From contig NZ_QAOW01000001.1 in NCBI RefSeq assembly GCF_003051005.1, positions 1 to 64,000 of the forward strand: 64,000 nt of DNA, written 5' to 3'. Within the stretch, counting starts at the first letter, position 1. Every line of letters begins with the position of its first letter. This document shows positions 35,245-43,561 of this stretch, piece after piece. The notes under the pieces were generated by a model. That model had not been told where the DNA came from. It searched no databases and saw only the letters and a list, made by a program, of their open reading frames with translations. Position numbers and translations under genes: made by a program. Origin of the DNA: Rhodococcus sp. OK519 (lineage in GTDB: Bacteria; Actinomycetota; Actinomycetes; Mycobacteriales; Mycobacteriaceae).

Positions 35245-36398
35245 TGTCGGATCTGTGTACACCCACGTTCGAGGATCTGGCCACTCGGCTCGGCTTCTCG
35301 TGTGACGAGGCCGGGGGACTGGTCGAGTTCCGCAACCCCGGGGCGCTGGAGAACTGGACGCTGCCGGTCCTCGAGTGGACGATCGTTCTCGGCGCGGTGC
35401 TGGCGCTCGTGTACGCGATCCTGCGGCTGCGCCGGCACGGTGACCCGACCAACCTGGTGCTGTGGTTCGGTGCCACCGCGTTCCTGTTCGTGATCGAGCC
35501 GCCGATCTACTTCCCGGCCACGTTCGGCACCGAGGACTACCTGGGAACGATGTTCGCGCACAACGTGTTCACCGTGGACTTCCTGTGGGGCAGGCTGCCG
35601 CTGTACATCGTCGCGATCTATCCGCTCATGGCGACACTGGCATTCGAGATCGTCCGGATGCTCGGGGTGTTCCGCCGCTACGGGGTGTTCCTCGGCGCGG
35701 TGTGCGTCGGCTTCGTGCACCACGCGTTCTACGAGATGTTCGATCAGCTCGGGCCGCAGCTGCGGTGGTGGGAGTGGACGCTCGACAACAAGGTCAACCT
35801 GCCCTTCTTCGATTCGGTGCCGCTGCCGAGCGTCGTGGTGTTCGCGGCCCTGTGGCCGATGTCGCTGGCCCTGTGCGTGCAGTTCTTCGTCGGACGTCAC
35901 GTCGACGAGGGCCGGCACTTCTCGGGGCTCGGGTTGGTGTGGCGCACGATCGTGATCGGTCTGACGGCGTCGGTCGGCGTGTTCGTCCTGCCGCTCCCGG
36001 CCACGGTCTTCGGCATGGGCAGCGACACGGTCCGCGGTGTCCTCTACGCCGCGGAACTCGTTGCCGTCACGGTCGTCGCGATCCCGCTCCTCTACAAGCA
36101 GTGGTCGCGGCTGCGCGCGGGAACGTCCGACACCCCGGCCTACTCCAACGACTTCGTCCGGATCTACGCCATCGTGTACATCGCGGTGTTGGGTGTGCTG
36201 TGGCTGAGCGCGTTGCCGGACTTCTTCGGGGCCGTCGACGGCGTCACCACCAACGGCGATCCGATCGGCAACCTCTGGTACACCGTCGCGTGCTTCGCGA
36301 TCGCGATCGTGTGTGTGGCCGCAACGTTCACCGTGCCGCGCCCGACCGAGAACCGGGGCGCGGTGCCCGGGGAACGTCCGGTGACCAACTCGGCGTGA
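35244..36398 (+). CDS. Polytopic membrane protein, family unrecognised
   Basis: 384 residues with about eight membrane helices, for example WTIVLGAVLALVYAIL, LVLWFGATAFLFVIEPPIY, LYIVAIYPLMATLAFEIV and IYAIVYIAVLGVLWLSALP. A soluble loop with FYEMFDQLGPQLRWWEW resembles the AveC spirocyclase-type membrane proteins, but I cannot confirm that. ATG overlaps the upstream stop by one base, so it is coupled to the PF10118 hydrolase and likely works with it on a lipophilic substrate (inference). Confidence 0.72.
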   Translation: MSDLCTPTFEDLATRLGFSCDEAGGLVEFRNPGALENWTLPVLEWTIVLGAVLALVYAILRLRRHGDPTNLVLWFGATAFLFVIEPPIYFPATFGTEDYLGTMFAHNVFTVDFLWGRLPLYIVAIYPLMATLAFEIVRMLGVFRRYGVFLGAVCVGFVHHAFYEMFDQLGPQLRWWEWTLDNKVNLPFFDSVPLPSVVVFAALWPMSLALCVQFFVGRHVDEGRHFSGLGLVWRTIVIGLTASVGVFVLPLPATVFGMGSDTVRGVLYAAELVAVTVVAIPLLYKQWSRLRAGTSDTPAYSNDFVRIYAIVYIAVLGVLWLSALPDFFGAVDGVTTNGDPIGNLWYTVACFAIAIVCVAATFTVPRPTENRGAVPGERPVTNSA

Positions 36399-36437
36399 CC
36401 GCCCCCGATTTCGTCCCGCAACACCTAGCCTGACGGC

Positions 36438-37229
36438 ATGGCACCGACATCTCGACCCACCGTGTTCATCACCGGCGCAGCGGCGGGGATCGGACGCGCG
36501 ACCGCCCTGCAGTTCGCGCGCCGCGGGTATGTGGTGGGGGCATACGACATCGAGGAAGAGGGGCTCGGCTCCCTGCGCGAGGAGATCCTCGCGCAGGGTG
36601 GCCGGGCCCGCACCGGCATCCTGGACGTTACGGACACCGACGAGTGGAGCGTCAGGCTGGCCGAGTTCGCCTCGGGGGGCAGCCGTCTCGACGTCCTGGT
36701 CAACAACGCCGGTGTCCTGTCGTCGGGCCACTTCGAGGACATTCCCCTGGAGGCGCACCGCCGGATGGTCGACATCAACGTCCTGGGCACCATCAACGGC
36801 CTGCACGCGGCGTTCCCGTATCTGAAGGAGACGCCCGGCGCCCACGTGGTGAACCTGGCGTCGGCGTCGGCGATCTACGGGCAGCCCGAACTGGCGACGT
36901 ACAGCGCGACCAAGTTCGCGGTGCGTGGGCTCACCGAGGCGCTGGAACTCGAATGGCGCGGCCACGACATCCGCGTGCTCGACGTGTGGCCGCTGTTCGT
37001 GCGAACCGGGATGATCCGCGGAATGTCCATCGGCAGTACTCGTTCGCTCGGGGTGCGGCTCACCGCGGAGGACGTCGCGGAGGCGATCGTCGACGCCACG
37101 CAGTCCCGGCGACGGTTCCCCAAGGTGCACTACCCGGTCGGCGTCCAGGCGCGGGTGCTCGCGGCGTCGGCCCGGATGTCGCCCGGGTGGCTGGCGCGGT
37201 TGTCGAACAAGGTGCTCAGTCGCGTCTGA
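36438..37229 (+). CDS. SDR oxidoreductase (classical)
   Basis: 263-residue short-chain dehydrogenase with TGAAAGIG near residue 12, NNAGV, and catalytic Ser then YSATK. The C-terminal part (GWLARLSNKVLSRV) is basic and could touch the membrane. TAGCCT at 36426-36431 lies exactly six bases before the ATG, so the message is predicted leaderless and the gene has its own promoter despite lying 39 nt after the membrane-protein gene. Substrate unknown; the family includes many lipid and steroid dehydrogenases. Confidence 0.87.
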   Translation: MAPTSRPTVFITGAAAGIGRATALQFARRGYVVGAYDIEEEGLGSLREEILAQGGRARTGILDVTDTDEWSVRLAEFASGGSRLDVLVNNAGVLSSGHFEDIPLEAHRRMVDINVLGTINGLHAAFPYLKETPGAHVVNLASASAIYGQPELATYSATKFAVRGLTEALELEWRGHDIRVLDVWPLFVRTGMIRGMSIGSTRSLGVRLTAEDVAEAIVDATQSRRRFPKVHYPVGVQARVLAASARMSPGWLARLSNKVLSRV

Positions 37230-37300
37230 ATCGAGTGCCGCTGCGGACGACTAGAGTTCGAGGACGACACATCGCGTCGGGAATCGGTCAGGAGTGGGTT

Positions 37301-37909
37301 GTGCGTCGGGTATCGCTGCCGTGGCTGGGAGTGGGTGCGGCGCTGACTGCCGTGCTCACGCTGACCGCATGCGGAGGTTCGACGGACACACCCGCCGCGG
37401 CAGGGTCGACGACCACGACGGTCGCCGCACCGACCACGACGGCCGCGCCGGCACTCACCACGTCGACGGCGCCGACCACCACCACGGCGGCGCCCACGAC
37501 CACCACCACCGCCGCCTCCACGACGCTCACCGACGTGCAGTTCCAGCGCAACGAGTCGTACTTCTTCTCCTCGCCCGACGGCACGTTCACGTGCGGGATC
37601 GTCCGGCTGCCCAATCGCACCGAGGCCGGCTGCGAGGGCGCCACGACGCCCGTGCCGCCGCGCCCCGACGACTGCATGGTCAGCTGGGGCAACGGGATCC
37701 GGGTCGAGAACGCCGGCCGCGGTGCCTTCATGTGTTCAGGCGGCCAGGTCTACACGTCCGGCGCGGGAACCGAACCGGTACTCGCGCCCGGCACGCCGCT
37801 CGCCAAGCTCGGCTACACCTGCGGGACGACGGCGTCGTCGGTGACGTGTACCAACGACGAGACCGGGCACGGGTTCACCGTCGCCCCCGATTCGAACGAG
37901 ACGTTTTGA
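37301..37909 (+). CDS. Secreted lipoprotein with Thr-rich linker
   Basis: 202 residues. The signal peptide ends in a lipobox (LTLTACGG), so the mature protein is lipid-anchored. A stalk of about 45 residues is almost entirely Thr, Ala and Pro, typical of actinobacterial wall proteins. A C-terminal domain of about 110 residues carries several cysteines (TCGIV, EAGCEG, DDCMV, MCSGG, TCGTT, VTCTND) that can form disulfides. CAGGAG precedes the GTG. Its stop overlaps the TTG start of the next gene. Function unknown; the tract is low complexity, not a genomic repeat array. Confidence 0.8.
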   Translation: MRRVSLPWLGVGAALTAVLTLTACGGSTDTPAAAGSTTTTVAAPTTTAAPALTTSTAPTTTTAAPTTTTTAASTTLTDVQFQRNESYFFSSPDGTFTCGIVRLPNRTEAGCEGATTPVPPRPDDCMVSWGNGIRVENAGRGAFMCSGGQVYTSGAGTEPVLAPGTPLAKLGYTCGTTASSVTCTNDETGHGFTVAPDSNETF

Positions 37910-38607
37910 GCACTGACGACCCCAAGATGCACACCCCGGCCGCCGACGACGCCGACGCGGCGGGTCCCACCGAGTGGGGCGAGCACCCGCACGGCGTCGG
38001 ACCGTGGGCCGACGAGCACGGCACCCCCATTCCCGACGACCCGCGGTACGACCAGCAACTACTCGCCGAGGGCGATCGGCGCAACGTCGTCGACGCGTAC
38101 CGCTACTGGACGCGGGAGGCGATCGTCGCCGACATCGATTCCCGGCGGCATCCGCTGCACGTGGCGATCGAGAACTTCGCCCACGACTCGAACATCGGAA
38201 CCGTGGTGCGGACGGCGAACGCGTTCGCGGCGGCCGCGGTCCACATCGTCGGTCGCCGGCGCTGGAATCGTCGCGGCGCCATGGTCACCGACCGCTACCA
38301 GCACCTCGTGCACCACGACGGCCTCGACGAGCTGGCGGTGTTCGCGCGGGAGAACGGATTGACGGTCGTCGCCGTCGACAACACGCCCGGATCGGTGCCG
38401 CTCGAGACGGTCGAGTTGCCGCGGAACTGTCTGCTGCTGTTCGGGCAGGAGGGGCCGGGTGTCACCGAGAAGGGGCATGCGGTGGCGTCGATGACGGTGT
38501 CGATCGCCCAGTTCGGGTCCACCCGCAGCATCAATGCCGGTGTCGCGGCGGGCATCGCGATGCACGCGTGGATCCGTCAGTACGCGGATCTCGAGCGGGC
38601 CTGGTAG
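37906..38607 (+). CDS. RNA 2'-O-methyltransferase (SpoU/TrmH family)
   Basis: 233-residue SPOUT methyltransferase that methylates a ribose in tRNA or rRNA from SAM. Family motifs: NFAHDSNIGTVVRTANAF (motif 1), LLLFGQEGPGV (motif 2) and the knot strand VSIAQFGSTRSINAGVAAGI (motif 3). It is probably the counterpart of Rv0380c. The start is taken as TTG at 37906, overlapping the lipoprotein stop (TTGA), because the acidic N-terminus extends into related proteins; ATG at 37927 is the alternative. Target RNA unknown. Confidence 0.88.
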   Translation: MSTDDPKMHTPAADDADAAGPTEWGEHPHGVGPWADEHGTPIPDDPRYDQQLLAEGDRRNVVDAYRYWTREAIVADIDSRRHPLHVAIENFAHDSNIGTVVRTANAFAAAAVHIVGRRRWNRRGAMVTDRYQHLVHHDGLDELAVFARENGLTVVAVDNTPGSVPLETVELPRNCLLLFGQEGPGVTEKGHAVASMTVSIAQFGSTRSINAGVAAGIAMHAWIRQYADLERAW

Positions 38608-38674
38608 CCACCGTCACCTGCGCGTCCGCGCGTCTTGTAGCAAAAGCATCGATGCCCAGGCAAGATCGGTAGGC

Positions 38675-39796
38675 ATGCAGCGCGAATGGTCTGCCCGGGC
38701 GGATGCCGCCGAGGAGGCGGTCATCACCCGGCACATTCGGCGCGTGTGGGGGATGCCGGGGACCTCGCTCGCCGTGGTGGCGTGGCCCGCCGTGCGCCGG
38801 GAGCGGATGTTCCTCAGCTGGCACTACTGGTGGCAGGCCAATCTCATCAACTGCACCGTCGATGCCGCAGAACGCAACCCCACCGCGAAACGCCGGCGCC
38901 GCCTCGGAAGACTCATCAGGGGCCACCGATTCCGCAACATGTCGGGCTGGACCAACAGCTACTACGACGACATGGCGTGGCTCGCGCTCGCGCTCGAACG
39001 CGCGCAGCGGATGCAGTTGATCGACAGTCGCAAGGCGCTGGTCACGCTCGAGTCGCAACTGTTCGATGCGTGGTCACCCGATTCCGGTGGCGGAATCCCG
39101 TGGCGCAAGCACTCCGACTTCTTCAACACCCCGGCGAACGGTCCGGCCGGGCTGGTGCTGGCGCGACTCGGCCGGTTGTGGCGGGCGCAGTCGATGGCGG
39201 ACTGGATCGACGAGACGCTCCGCGATCCGGAGACCGGGCTGATCTTCGACGGTATTCGCGGCGACGGGGCGATCGAACGCAACTTCTACTCGTACTGTCA
39301 GGGCACGGTGCTGAGCCTCGAGACGGAGTTGGCGGTCCGGATGGGCGCGCCCCGTCACCGGCTCCGGGTGCACCGGCTGGTCGACGCGATCGACGAGCGG
39401 CTCACCCGGGGCGGGGTGATCCGCGGCGGGGGCGGCGGCGACGGTGGACTGTTCAACGGGCTGCTCGCCAGGTATTTGGCGTTGGTGGCGCTCATGTTGC
39501 CCGGTGACACACCCGAGGATGTCCGTGCCCGACAACTCGCCGCGCAGTTGGTCCTCGCGTCGGCCGAAGCCGCGTGGGAGAACCGGCTCCAGGTCGAGGA
39601 ACTGCCGCTGTTCGGCAAGGACTGGAGCATCCCCGCGCAGCTTCCCGGTCTCGGCTCGGGCATCGCCGCGTTCTCCGGCGGGTCGGTGCAGCCGTCGGAC
39701 ATCGCCGAACGGGACCTGTCGGTGCAGCTCGGCGGCTGGATGTTGATGGAGTCGGCGTACCTGGTGTCGGCGGCGGGCTACCCGAAGCGGCGGTGA
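38675..39796 (+). CDS. GH76-family glycoside hydrolase (predicted alpha-1,6-mannanase)
   Basis: 373-residue (alpha/alpha)6-barrel protein of glycoside hydrolase family 76. The catalytic Asp pair is in SYYDDMAWLALAL (DD motif). W- and G-rich motifs such as LSWHYWWQANLINC and GGGIPWRKHSDFFNTPANGP match the family. In mycobacteria the counterpart (Rv0365c as I recall) belongs with enzymes acting on the alpha-1,6-mannan of phosphatidylinositol mannosides, lipomannan or lipoarabinomannan. There is no signal peptide, so it works in the cytosol or after non-classical export. Start chosen by family length; upstream spacing is poor. Confidence 0.82.
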   Translation: MQREWSARADAAEEAVITRHIRRVWGMPGTSLAVVAWPAVRRERMFLSWHYWWQANLINCTVDAAERNPTAKRRRRLGRLIRGHRFRNMSGWTNSYYDDMAWLALALERAQRMQLIDSRKALVTLESQLFDAWSPDSGGGIPWRKHSDFFNTPANGPAGLVLARLGRLWRAQSMADWIDETLRDPETGLIFDGIRGDGAIERNFYSYCQGTVLSLETELAVRMGAPRHRLRVHRLVDAIDERLTRGGVIRGGGGGDGGLFNGLLARYLALVALMLPGDTPEDVRARQLAAQLVLASAEAAWENRLQVEELPLFGKDWSIPAQLPGLGSGIAAFSGGSVQPSDIAERDLSVQLGGWMLMESAYLVSAAGYPKRR

Positions 39797-39803
39797 GACG
39801 TCG

Positions 39804-40466
39804 TCAGCGGTGGACGTCGTCGACGACGACATCCTCGACCGGCTTCGACATCTCCCGGCGGTAGCCCCACACGCCCGCTGCGGTGCCCACCACGAGCAGT
39901 GCCACCAGGGCGCCGAGCACCACGGGCATCAGCCACGGCACCCGCTCGAGCTGGGAACCGCAGTAGTAGCCGATGAGCAGCAGAACAGGTGCCCAGACGA
40001 CGGCGCCGATACTGCTCGCGATCGTGTACCGGCGGTGGTCCATGTTCGCGGCGCCCGCGACCATCGGGCACAGCGTCCGGACCCACGGGATCCAGCGGGC
40101 GACCAGCACCGCCCAGAAGCCGTGCCGGTCGAGGAGAACGTTCACCTTGTGCAGGTTGCGCGCATTGACGTACCGGCCGTTGCGTCGCGCCACGAGATGG
40201 TGGCCGCTGCGTTTGCCGATCGCGTAACCCACCTGGTTGCCGGCGATCGCGGCACCCATCGCACCGGCCGACAGCGCCCAGGTGTGCTGCGCGCCGGCCT
40301 CGTGCGTCGCGAGCACGATGCCCGCGGTCACCAGCATGGAGTCACCGGGCAGGAACAACCCGATGATCAGTGCGCATTCGAGAAAGACGAAGGTCAGTAC
40401 GACGATCCAGACGATGGCCGGACCGGCCGATTCGAGCGGTCCGAAGGTTCCGGCCGCGATGGTCAT
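39804..40466 (-). CDS. DedA-family membrane protein
   Basis: 220-residue DedA/SNARE-associated protein with about five helices. The hallmark re-entrant motif FLECALIIGLFLPGDSMLV is near residue 30, and the conserved basic motif VARWIPWVRTLCPMVAG follows. DedA proteins are lipid scramblases or flippases, including undecaprenyl-phosphate transporters. ATG at 40466 is chosen; an in-frame TTG at 40472 overlapping the upstream stop (TTGA) is possible. It is coupled to a second DedA gene, so two paralogues are made together. Confidence 0.88.
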   Translation of the reverse strand: MTIAAGTFGPLESAGPAIVWIVVLTFVFLECALIIGLFLPGDSMLVTAGIVLATHEAGAQHTWALSAGAMGAAIAGNQVGYAIGKRSGHHLVARRNGRYVNARNLHKVNVLLDRHGFWAVLVARWIPWVRTLCPMVAGAANMDHRRYTIASSIGAVVWAPVLLLIGYYCGSQLERVPWLMPVVLGALVALLVVGTAAGVWGYRREMSKPVEDVVVDDVHR

Positions 40467-40468
40467 CG

Positions 40469-41209
40469 TCAAGCGGTCGGGTCGTTCGGGGCCGGGACGG
40501 GCTCGGTGGCTTCGACGCTGACGGGGCTCTTCGGGGCCTTACGGGACGCGAGGTAGCGCTTGCCGACCTCGATGACGATCGGGAGTACCGACACCAGCAC
40601 GATGCCGATGAAGATGTAGTCGATGTTGTCGGCGATGAACTGGATCTGTCCCAGGAAGTAGCCGAGCAGTGTGACGCCGGCGCCCCAGACGATGCCGCCG
40701 ATGACGTTGTAGGTGATGAATGTCGAGTACTTCATCTTCGACGCGCCCGCGACGAGCGGGGCGTACGTGCGCACGATCGGCACGAAACGCGCCAGGAAGA
40801 TGGTGACGGGGCCGTGCTTTGCGAAGAACGCCTGCGACTCGTCGATGTAGCTCTTCTTGAAGAGCTTCGAATCGTCGGACTTGAACAGCGCCGAGCCGCC
40901 CTTCGCGCCGATGAGGTACCCCACCTGGTCGCCGAGGATTGCCGCGATCGGGATGGTCACCATCAGCACCCACAGCGGCGCGAACGGCTCCACCTCGGCG
41001 GACTTCGAGGCTGCGATGAGACCCGCGGTGAACAGCAGGGAATCACCGGGAAGGAGCGGGAACAGCAGTCCCGACTCGATGAAGACGACCAGCAGGAGTC
41101 CGATCAACATCCAGGTGCCGAACGAGTTCAGCAGGTTCACTGGATCGAGGAATCCCGGCAGCAATGCCAGATTCGTGGTCACGGACTCCGAGGCTGCCAG
41201 CACATTCAC
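40469..41209 (-). CDS. DedA-family membrane protein
   Basis: 246-residue DedA protein, paralogue of the downstream gene. The motif FIESGLLFPLLPGDSLLFTAG (E and PGDS) and FLARFVPIVRTYAPLVAG are intact. It probably corresponds to Rv0364. GTG at 41209 has no ribosome site; TAGTCT read leftward at 41222-41217 lies seven bases upstream, consistent with a leaderless transcript. It is divergent from fba. Predicted role is lipid flipping across the plasma membrane; substrate unknown. Confidence 0.88.
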   Translation of the reverse strand: MNVLAASESVTTNLALLPGFLDPVNLLNSFGTWMLIGLLLVVFIESGLLFPLLPGDSLLFTAGLIAASKSAEVEPFAPLWVLMVTIPIAAILGDQVGYLIGAKGGSALFKSDDSKLFKKSYIDESQAFFAKHGPVTIFLARFVPIVRTYAPLVAGASKMKYSTFITYNVIGGIVWGAGVTLLGYFLGQIQFIADNIDYIFIGIVLVSVLPIVIEVGKRYLASRKAPKSPVSVEATEPVPAPNDPTA

Positions 41210-41385
41210 GCGCACCAGACTACCGGCGGCCGCTGAGAGACCGCTGAGTCCACCGGGTCGGTGAGCCGACACCGAGTCGGCACCAGGGGAGGCGGGGACG
41301 CGTCCGGGTTGCCATACTGCATAGACCACCGGTGCGCCGTCACAGTCGGCCGCGCCCCCGAACCGTCACATGGAGGACAGCCGCC

Positions 41386-42423
41386 GTGCCTATCGCAACT
41401 CCCGAGGTCTACGCCGAGATGCTCGGCCGGGCCAAGGAGCACTCCTTCGCCTTTCCCGCCATCAACTGCACCTCGTCCGAGACGATCAATGCGGCCATCA
41501 AGGGCTTCGCGGATGCCGGCAGCGACGGCATCATCCAGTTCTCGACCGGTGGCGCGGAGTTCGGCTCGGGCCTGGGCGTCAAGGACATGGTGACGGGTGC
41601 CGTCGCGCTCGCCGAGTTCGCGCACGTCATCGCCGCCAAGTACGACGTGACGATCGCGCTGCACACCGATCACTGCCCCAAGGACAAGCTGGACACCTTC
41701 GTCCGCCCGCTGCTCGCGATCTCGCAGGAGCGCGTGAATGCCGGACAGAACCCGCTGTTCCAGTCGCACATGTGGGACGGCTCGGCCATCCACATCGACG
41801 AAAACCTGGAGATCGCCCAGGAGCTGCTGAAGCTGTCGAAGGCCGCCAACATCATCCTCGAGGTCGAGATCGGTGTCGTCGGCGGTGAAGAGGACGGCGT
41901 CGAGGCCGAGATCAACGACAAGCTGTACACCTCGCGCGAGGACTTCGAGAAGACGGTCGACGCGCTCGGTGTGGGCGAGAACGGCAAGTACCTGCTGGCG
42001 GCGACGTTCGGCAACGTGCACGGCGTCTACAAGCCGGGCAACGTCGTCCTCAAGCCGGAGGTGCTCAAGGAGGGCCAGGAGGCCGCGATCGCCAAGCTCG
42101 GTCTCTCCGCCGGCTCTCAGCCGTTCGACTTCGTGTTCCACGGCGGCTCGGGCTCGCTGAAGTCGGAGATCGAGGACTCGCTGCGCTACGGCGTCGTGAA
42201 GATGAACGTCGACACCGACACCCAGTACGCGTTCTCGCGTCCGATCGTCGGCCACATGTTCTCCAACTACGACGGCGTCCTCAAGGTCGACGGCGAGGTC
42301 GGCAACAAGAAGGTCTACGACCCGCGTAGCTACCTCAAGAAGGCCGAGGCCGGCATGACCGCTCGCGTCGTCGAGGCCTGCAACGACCTCAAGTCCGCGG
42401 GACGTTCCGTCTCCGCCGGCTAG
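41386..42423 (+). CDS. fba: Fructose-bisphosphate aldolase class II
   Basis: Zinc-dependent aldolase of glycolysis and gluconeogenesis, 345 residues, matching the mycobacterial enzyme in length. Zinc and catalytic residues are in ALHTDHCPKDKLD. The phosphate-binding segment is FVFHGGSGSLKSEI, and EVEIGVVGGEEDGVEAEI is the flexible acidic loop. GGAGGA precedes GTG at 41386. An overlapping upstream ATG at 41370 is in another frame and is not a start. Corresponds in order to Rv0363c. A palindromic repeat copy follows the stop. Confidence 0.97.
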   Translation: MPIATPEVYAEMLGRAKEHSFAFPAINCTSSETINAAIKGFADAGSDGIIQFSTGGAEFGSGLGVKDMVTGAVALAEFAHVIAAKYDVTIALHTDHCPKDKLDTFVRPLLAISQERVNAGQNPLFQSHMWDGSAIHIDENLEIAQELLKLSKAANIILEVEIGVVGGEEDGVEAEINDKLYTSREDFEKTVDALGVGENGKYLLAATFGNVHGVYKPGNVVLKPEVLKEGQEAAIAKLGLSAGSQPFDFVFHGGSGSLKSEIEDSLRYGVVKMNVDTDTQYAFSRPIVGHMFSNYDGVLKVDGEVGNKKVYDPRSYLKKAEAGMTARVVEACNDLKSAGRSVSAG

Positions 42424-42461
42424 TCACCGGCTCTCGAGGGGGCGACCCCTCACCCCTGTTT

Positions 42462-42524
42462 CGCGTTTTGCGCACTTGTCGCTGGTTTCCGGTCCCGGGA
42501 ACCGCGATAAGTGCGCAAAACGCG
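42462..42524. repeat. Dispersed palindromic repeat, copy 4
   Basis: Arm CGCGTTTTGCGCACTTGTCG (from 42462) faces the arm at 42503-42524 (ending AAGTGCGCAAAACGCG). The centre holds GGTTTCCGGTCCCGGGAACC, which pairs imperfectly. It lies between the convergent fba gene and the Rv0361-like gene, where a terminator would be expected. Confidence 0.85.
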
Positions 42525-42535
42525 TTTCGGGGGTC

Positions 42536-43063
42536 TTACTCGCGGTCGCACACCTTCCATGTGCCGCCGACACGCTCGAGGTCGAGCGTGCGCGGCGACG
42601 CGTCGGACGGGTTGGCCTCGGTGTGTGCGATGACCTGAGCGATCGCGGCGTCGCCGGTGACCTGGACGCTGTCGATGCTCGTGACGACCGGCACGCCGCC
42701 GTGGGCGACGACGTCGCGGTGCACGCCGGAGAACTCGGCGGGCGGGACGTCGCGGTAGAAGTCGGCGAGCGCGCCGCACGTCGACGACTGCAGTGCGCCG
42801 AGGTTGCCGGAGTCGAGGGCCTGGGCGAACGTGTCGACGGCGTCGCGGACACGGGACTCGTCGGGGTCGTGTGCGCCGATGCGGGCGATGACGAACCCGG
42901 TCACGCCGAGCGCAGCCAGGACGCCGACCACGGCGAGCGTGGACGCGACGATCCAGCCGCGGTTCCGTCCCTGCCGTGGGCGGGCATGCGCGCCATCCGA
43001 GGTCGGCTCGATGCGCTGTGGACCAGCGGCCGGGCGAGTCGGAGTGTCGTTCTGGTCGTGCAC
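42536..43063 (-). CDS. Membrane-anchored protein, Rv0361-like
   Basis: 175 residues. A basic cytoplasmic start is followed by one helix (GWIVASTLAVVGVLAALGVTGFVIA) and an extracytoplasmic domain of about 115 residues with an NTF2-like or DUF4878-like pattern: RVRDAVDTFAQALDSGN, then VTGDAAIAQV and the closing VGGTWKVCDRE. It may correspond to Rv0361, the neighbour of fba in M. tuberculosis. Function unknown; anchored NTF2-like domains often scaffold envelope complexes. GAGAGGC precedes GTG at 43063. Confidence 0.8.
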   Translation of the reverse strand: MHDQNDTPTRPAAGPQRIEPTSDGAHARPRQGRNRGWIVASTLAVVGVLAALGVTGFVIARIGAHDPDESRVRDAVDTFAQALDSGNLGALQSSTCGALADFYRDVPPAEFSGVHRDVVAHGGVPVVTSIDSVQVTGDAAIAQVIAHTEANPSDASPRTLDLERVGGTWKVCDRE

Positions 43064-43144
43064 GTGATGCCTCTCGGTCCGGGAACGAGATCAACTGGTG
43101 GGCAGCCTATCGGCCATCCGGGCGGTGGCGGCACAATGGACGCC

Positions 43145-43561
43145 ATGACGTCATTCGGTGATCTTCTCGGACCACAGCCCACTCTGCTCCCCGGCGACGA
43201 GGACGCGGAGTCGGCGCTGCTCAACCACGAGGACCCGGCGAAGGTCGCAGCCGAGTACCCCACCGCGTCCATCGCGTGGGCGTACCTGGCCGAGGCGGCT
43301 CTCGAGCAGGGGCAGACCATCACGGCGTACGCGTACGCGCGCACCGGGTACCACCGCGGCCTCGACCAGTTGCGCCGCAACGGGTGGAAGGGCTTCGGCG
43401 CCGTCCCCTACAGCCATGAGCCCAACCGCGGATTCCTGCGCTGTGTCGCCGTGCTCGCCAAGGCAGCCAAGGCCATCGGCGAGAACGACGAGTACGCGCG
43501 GTGCCTGGACCTGCTCGAAGACTGTGATCCGCGGGCGGCCGAAGCACTTGGCCTCGGCTAG
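43145..43561 (+). CDS. DUF3151 protein
   Basis: 138-residue actinobacterial protein of the DUF3151 family, the probable counterpart of Rv0360c. The family pattern is GPQPTLLPGDEDAE, ALLNHEDPAKVAAEYPTASI, AWAYLAEAAL and TAYAYARTGYHRGLDQLRRN. It looks like a small helical, TPR-like fold. Function unknown. It diverges from the Rv0361-like gene; ATG at 43145 gives the family N-terminus MTSFGDLLGPQ. The FUSC-family gene overlaps its end by 14 bases. Confidence 0.9.
   Translation: MTSFGDLLGPQPTLLPGDEDAESALLNHEDPAKVAAEYPTASIAWAYLAEAALEQGQTITAYAYARTGYHRGLDQLRRNGWKGFGAVPYSHEPNRGFLRCVAVLAKAAKAIGENDEYARCLDLLEDCDPRAAEALGLG

Noticed and set aside
35022-37130. 702-residue minus-strand frame over the PF10118, membrane and SDR genes
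   Set aside because: It crosses three well-supported plus-strand genes and has shadow-type composition.
37390-37535. Repetitive ACCACGAC-type stretch
   Set aside because: It encodes the Thr/Ala/Pro stalk of a lipoprotein; units vary and it is neither a CRISPR array nor a tandem-repeat locus.
38646-38655. GCATCGATGC palindrome before the GH76 gene
   Set aside because: Ten bases of self-complementarity occur by chance at this composition, and nothing else supports an operator.
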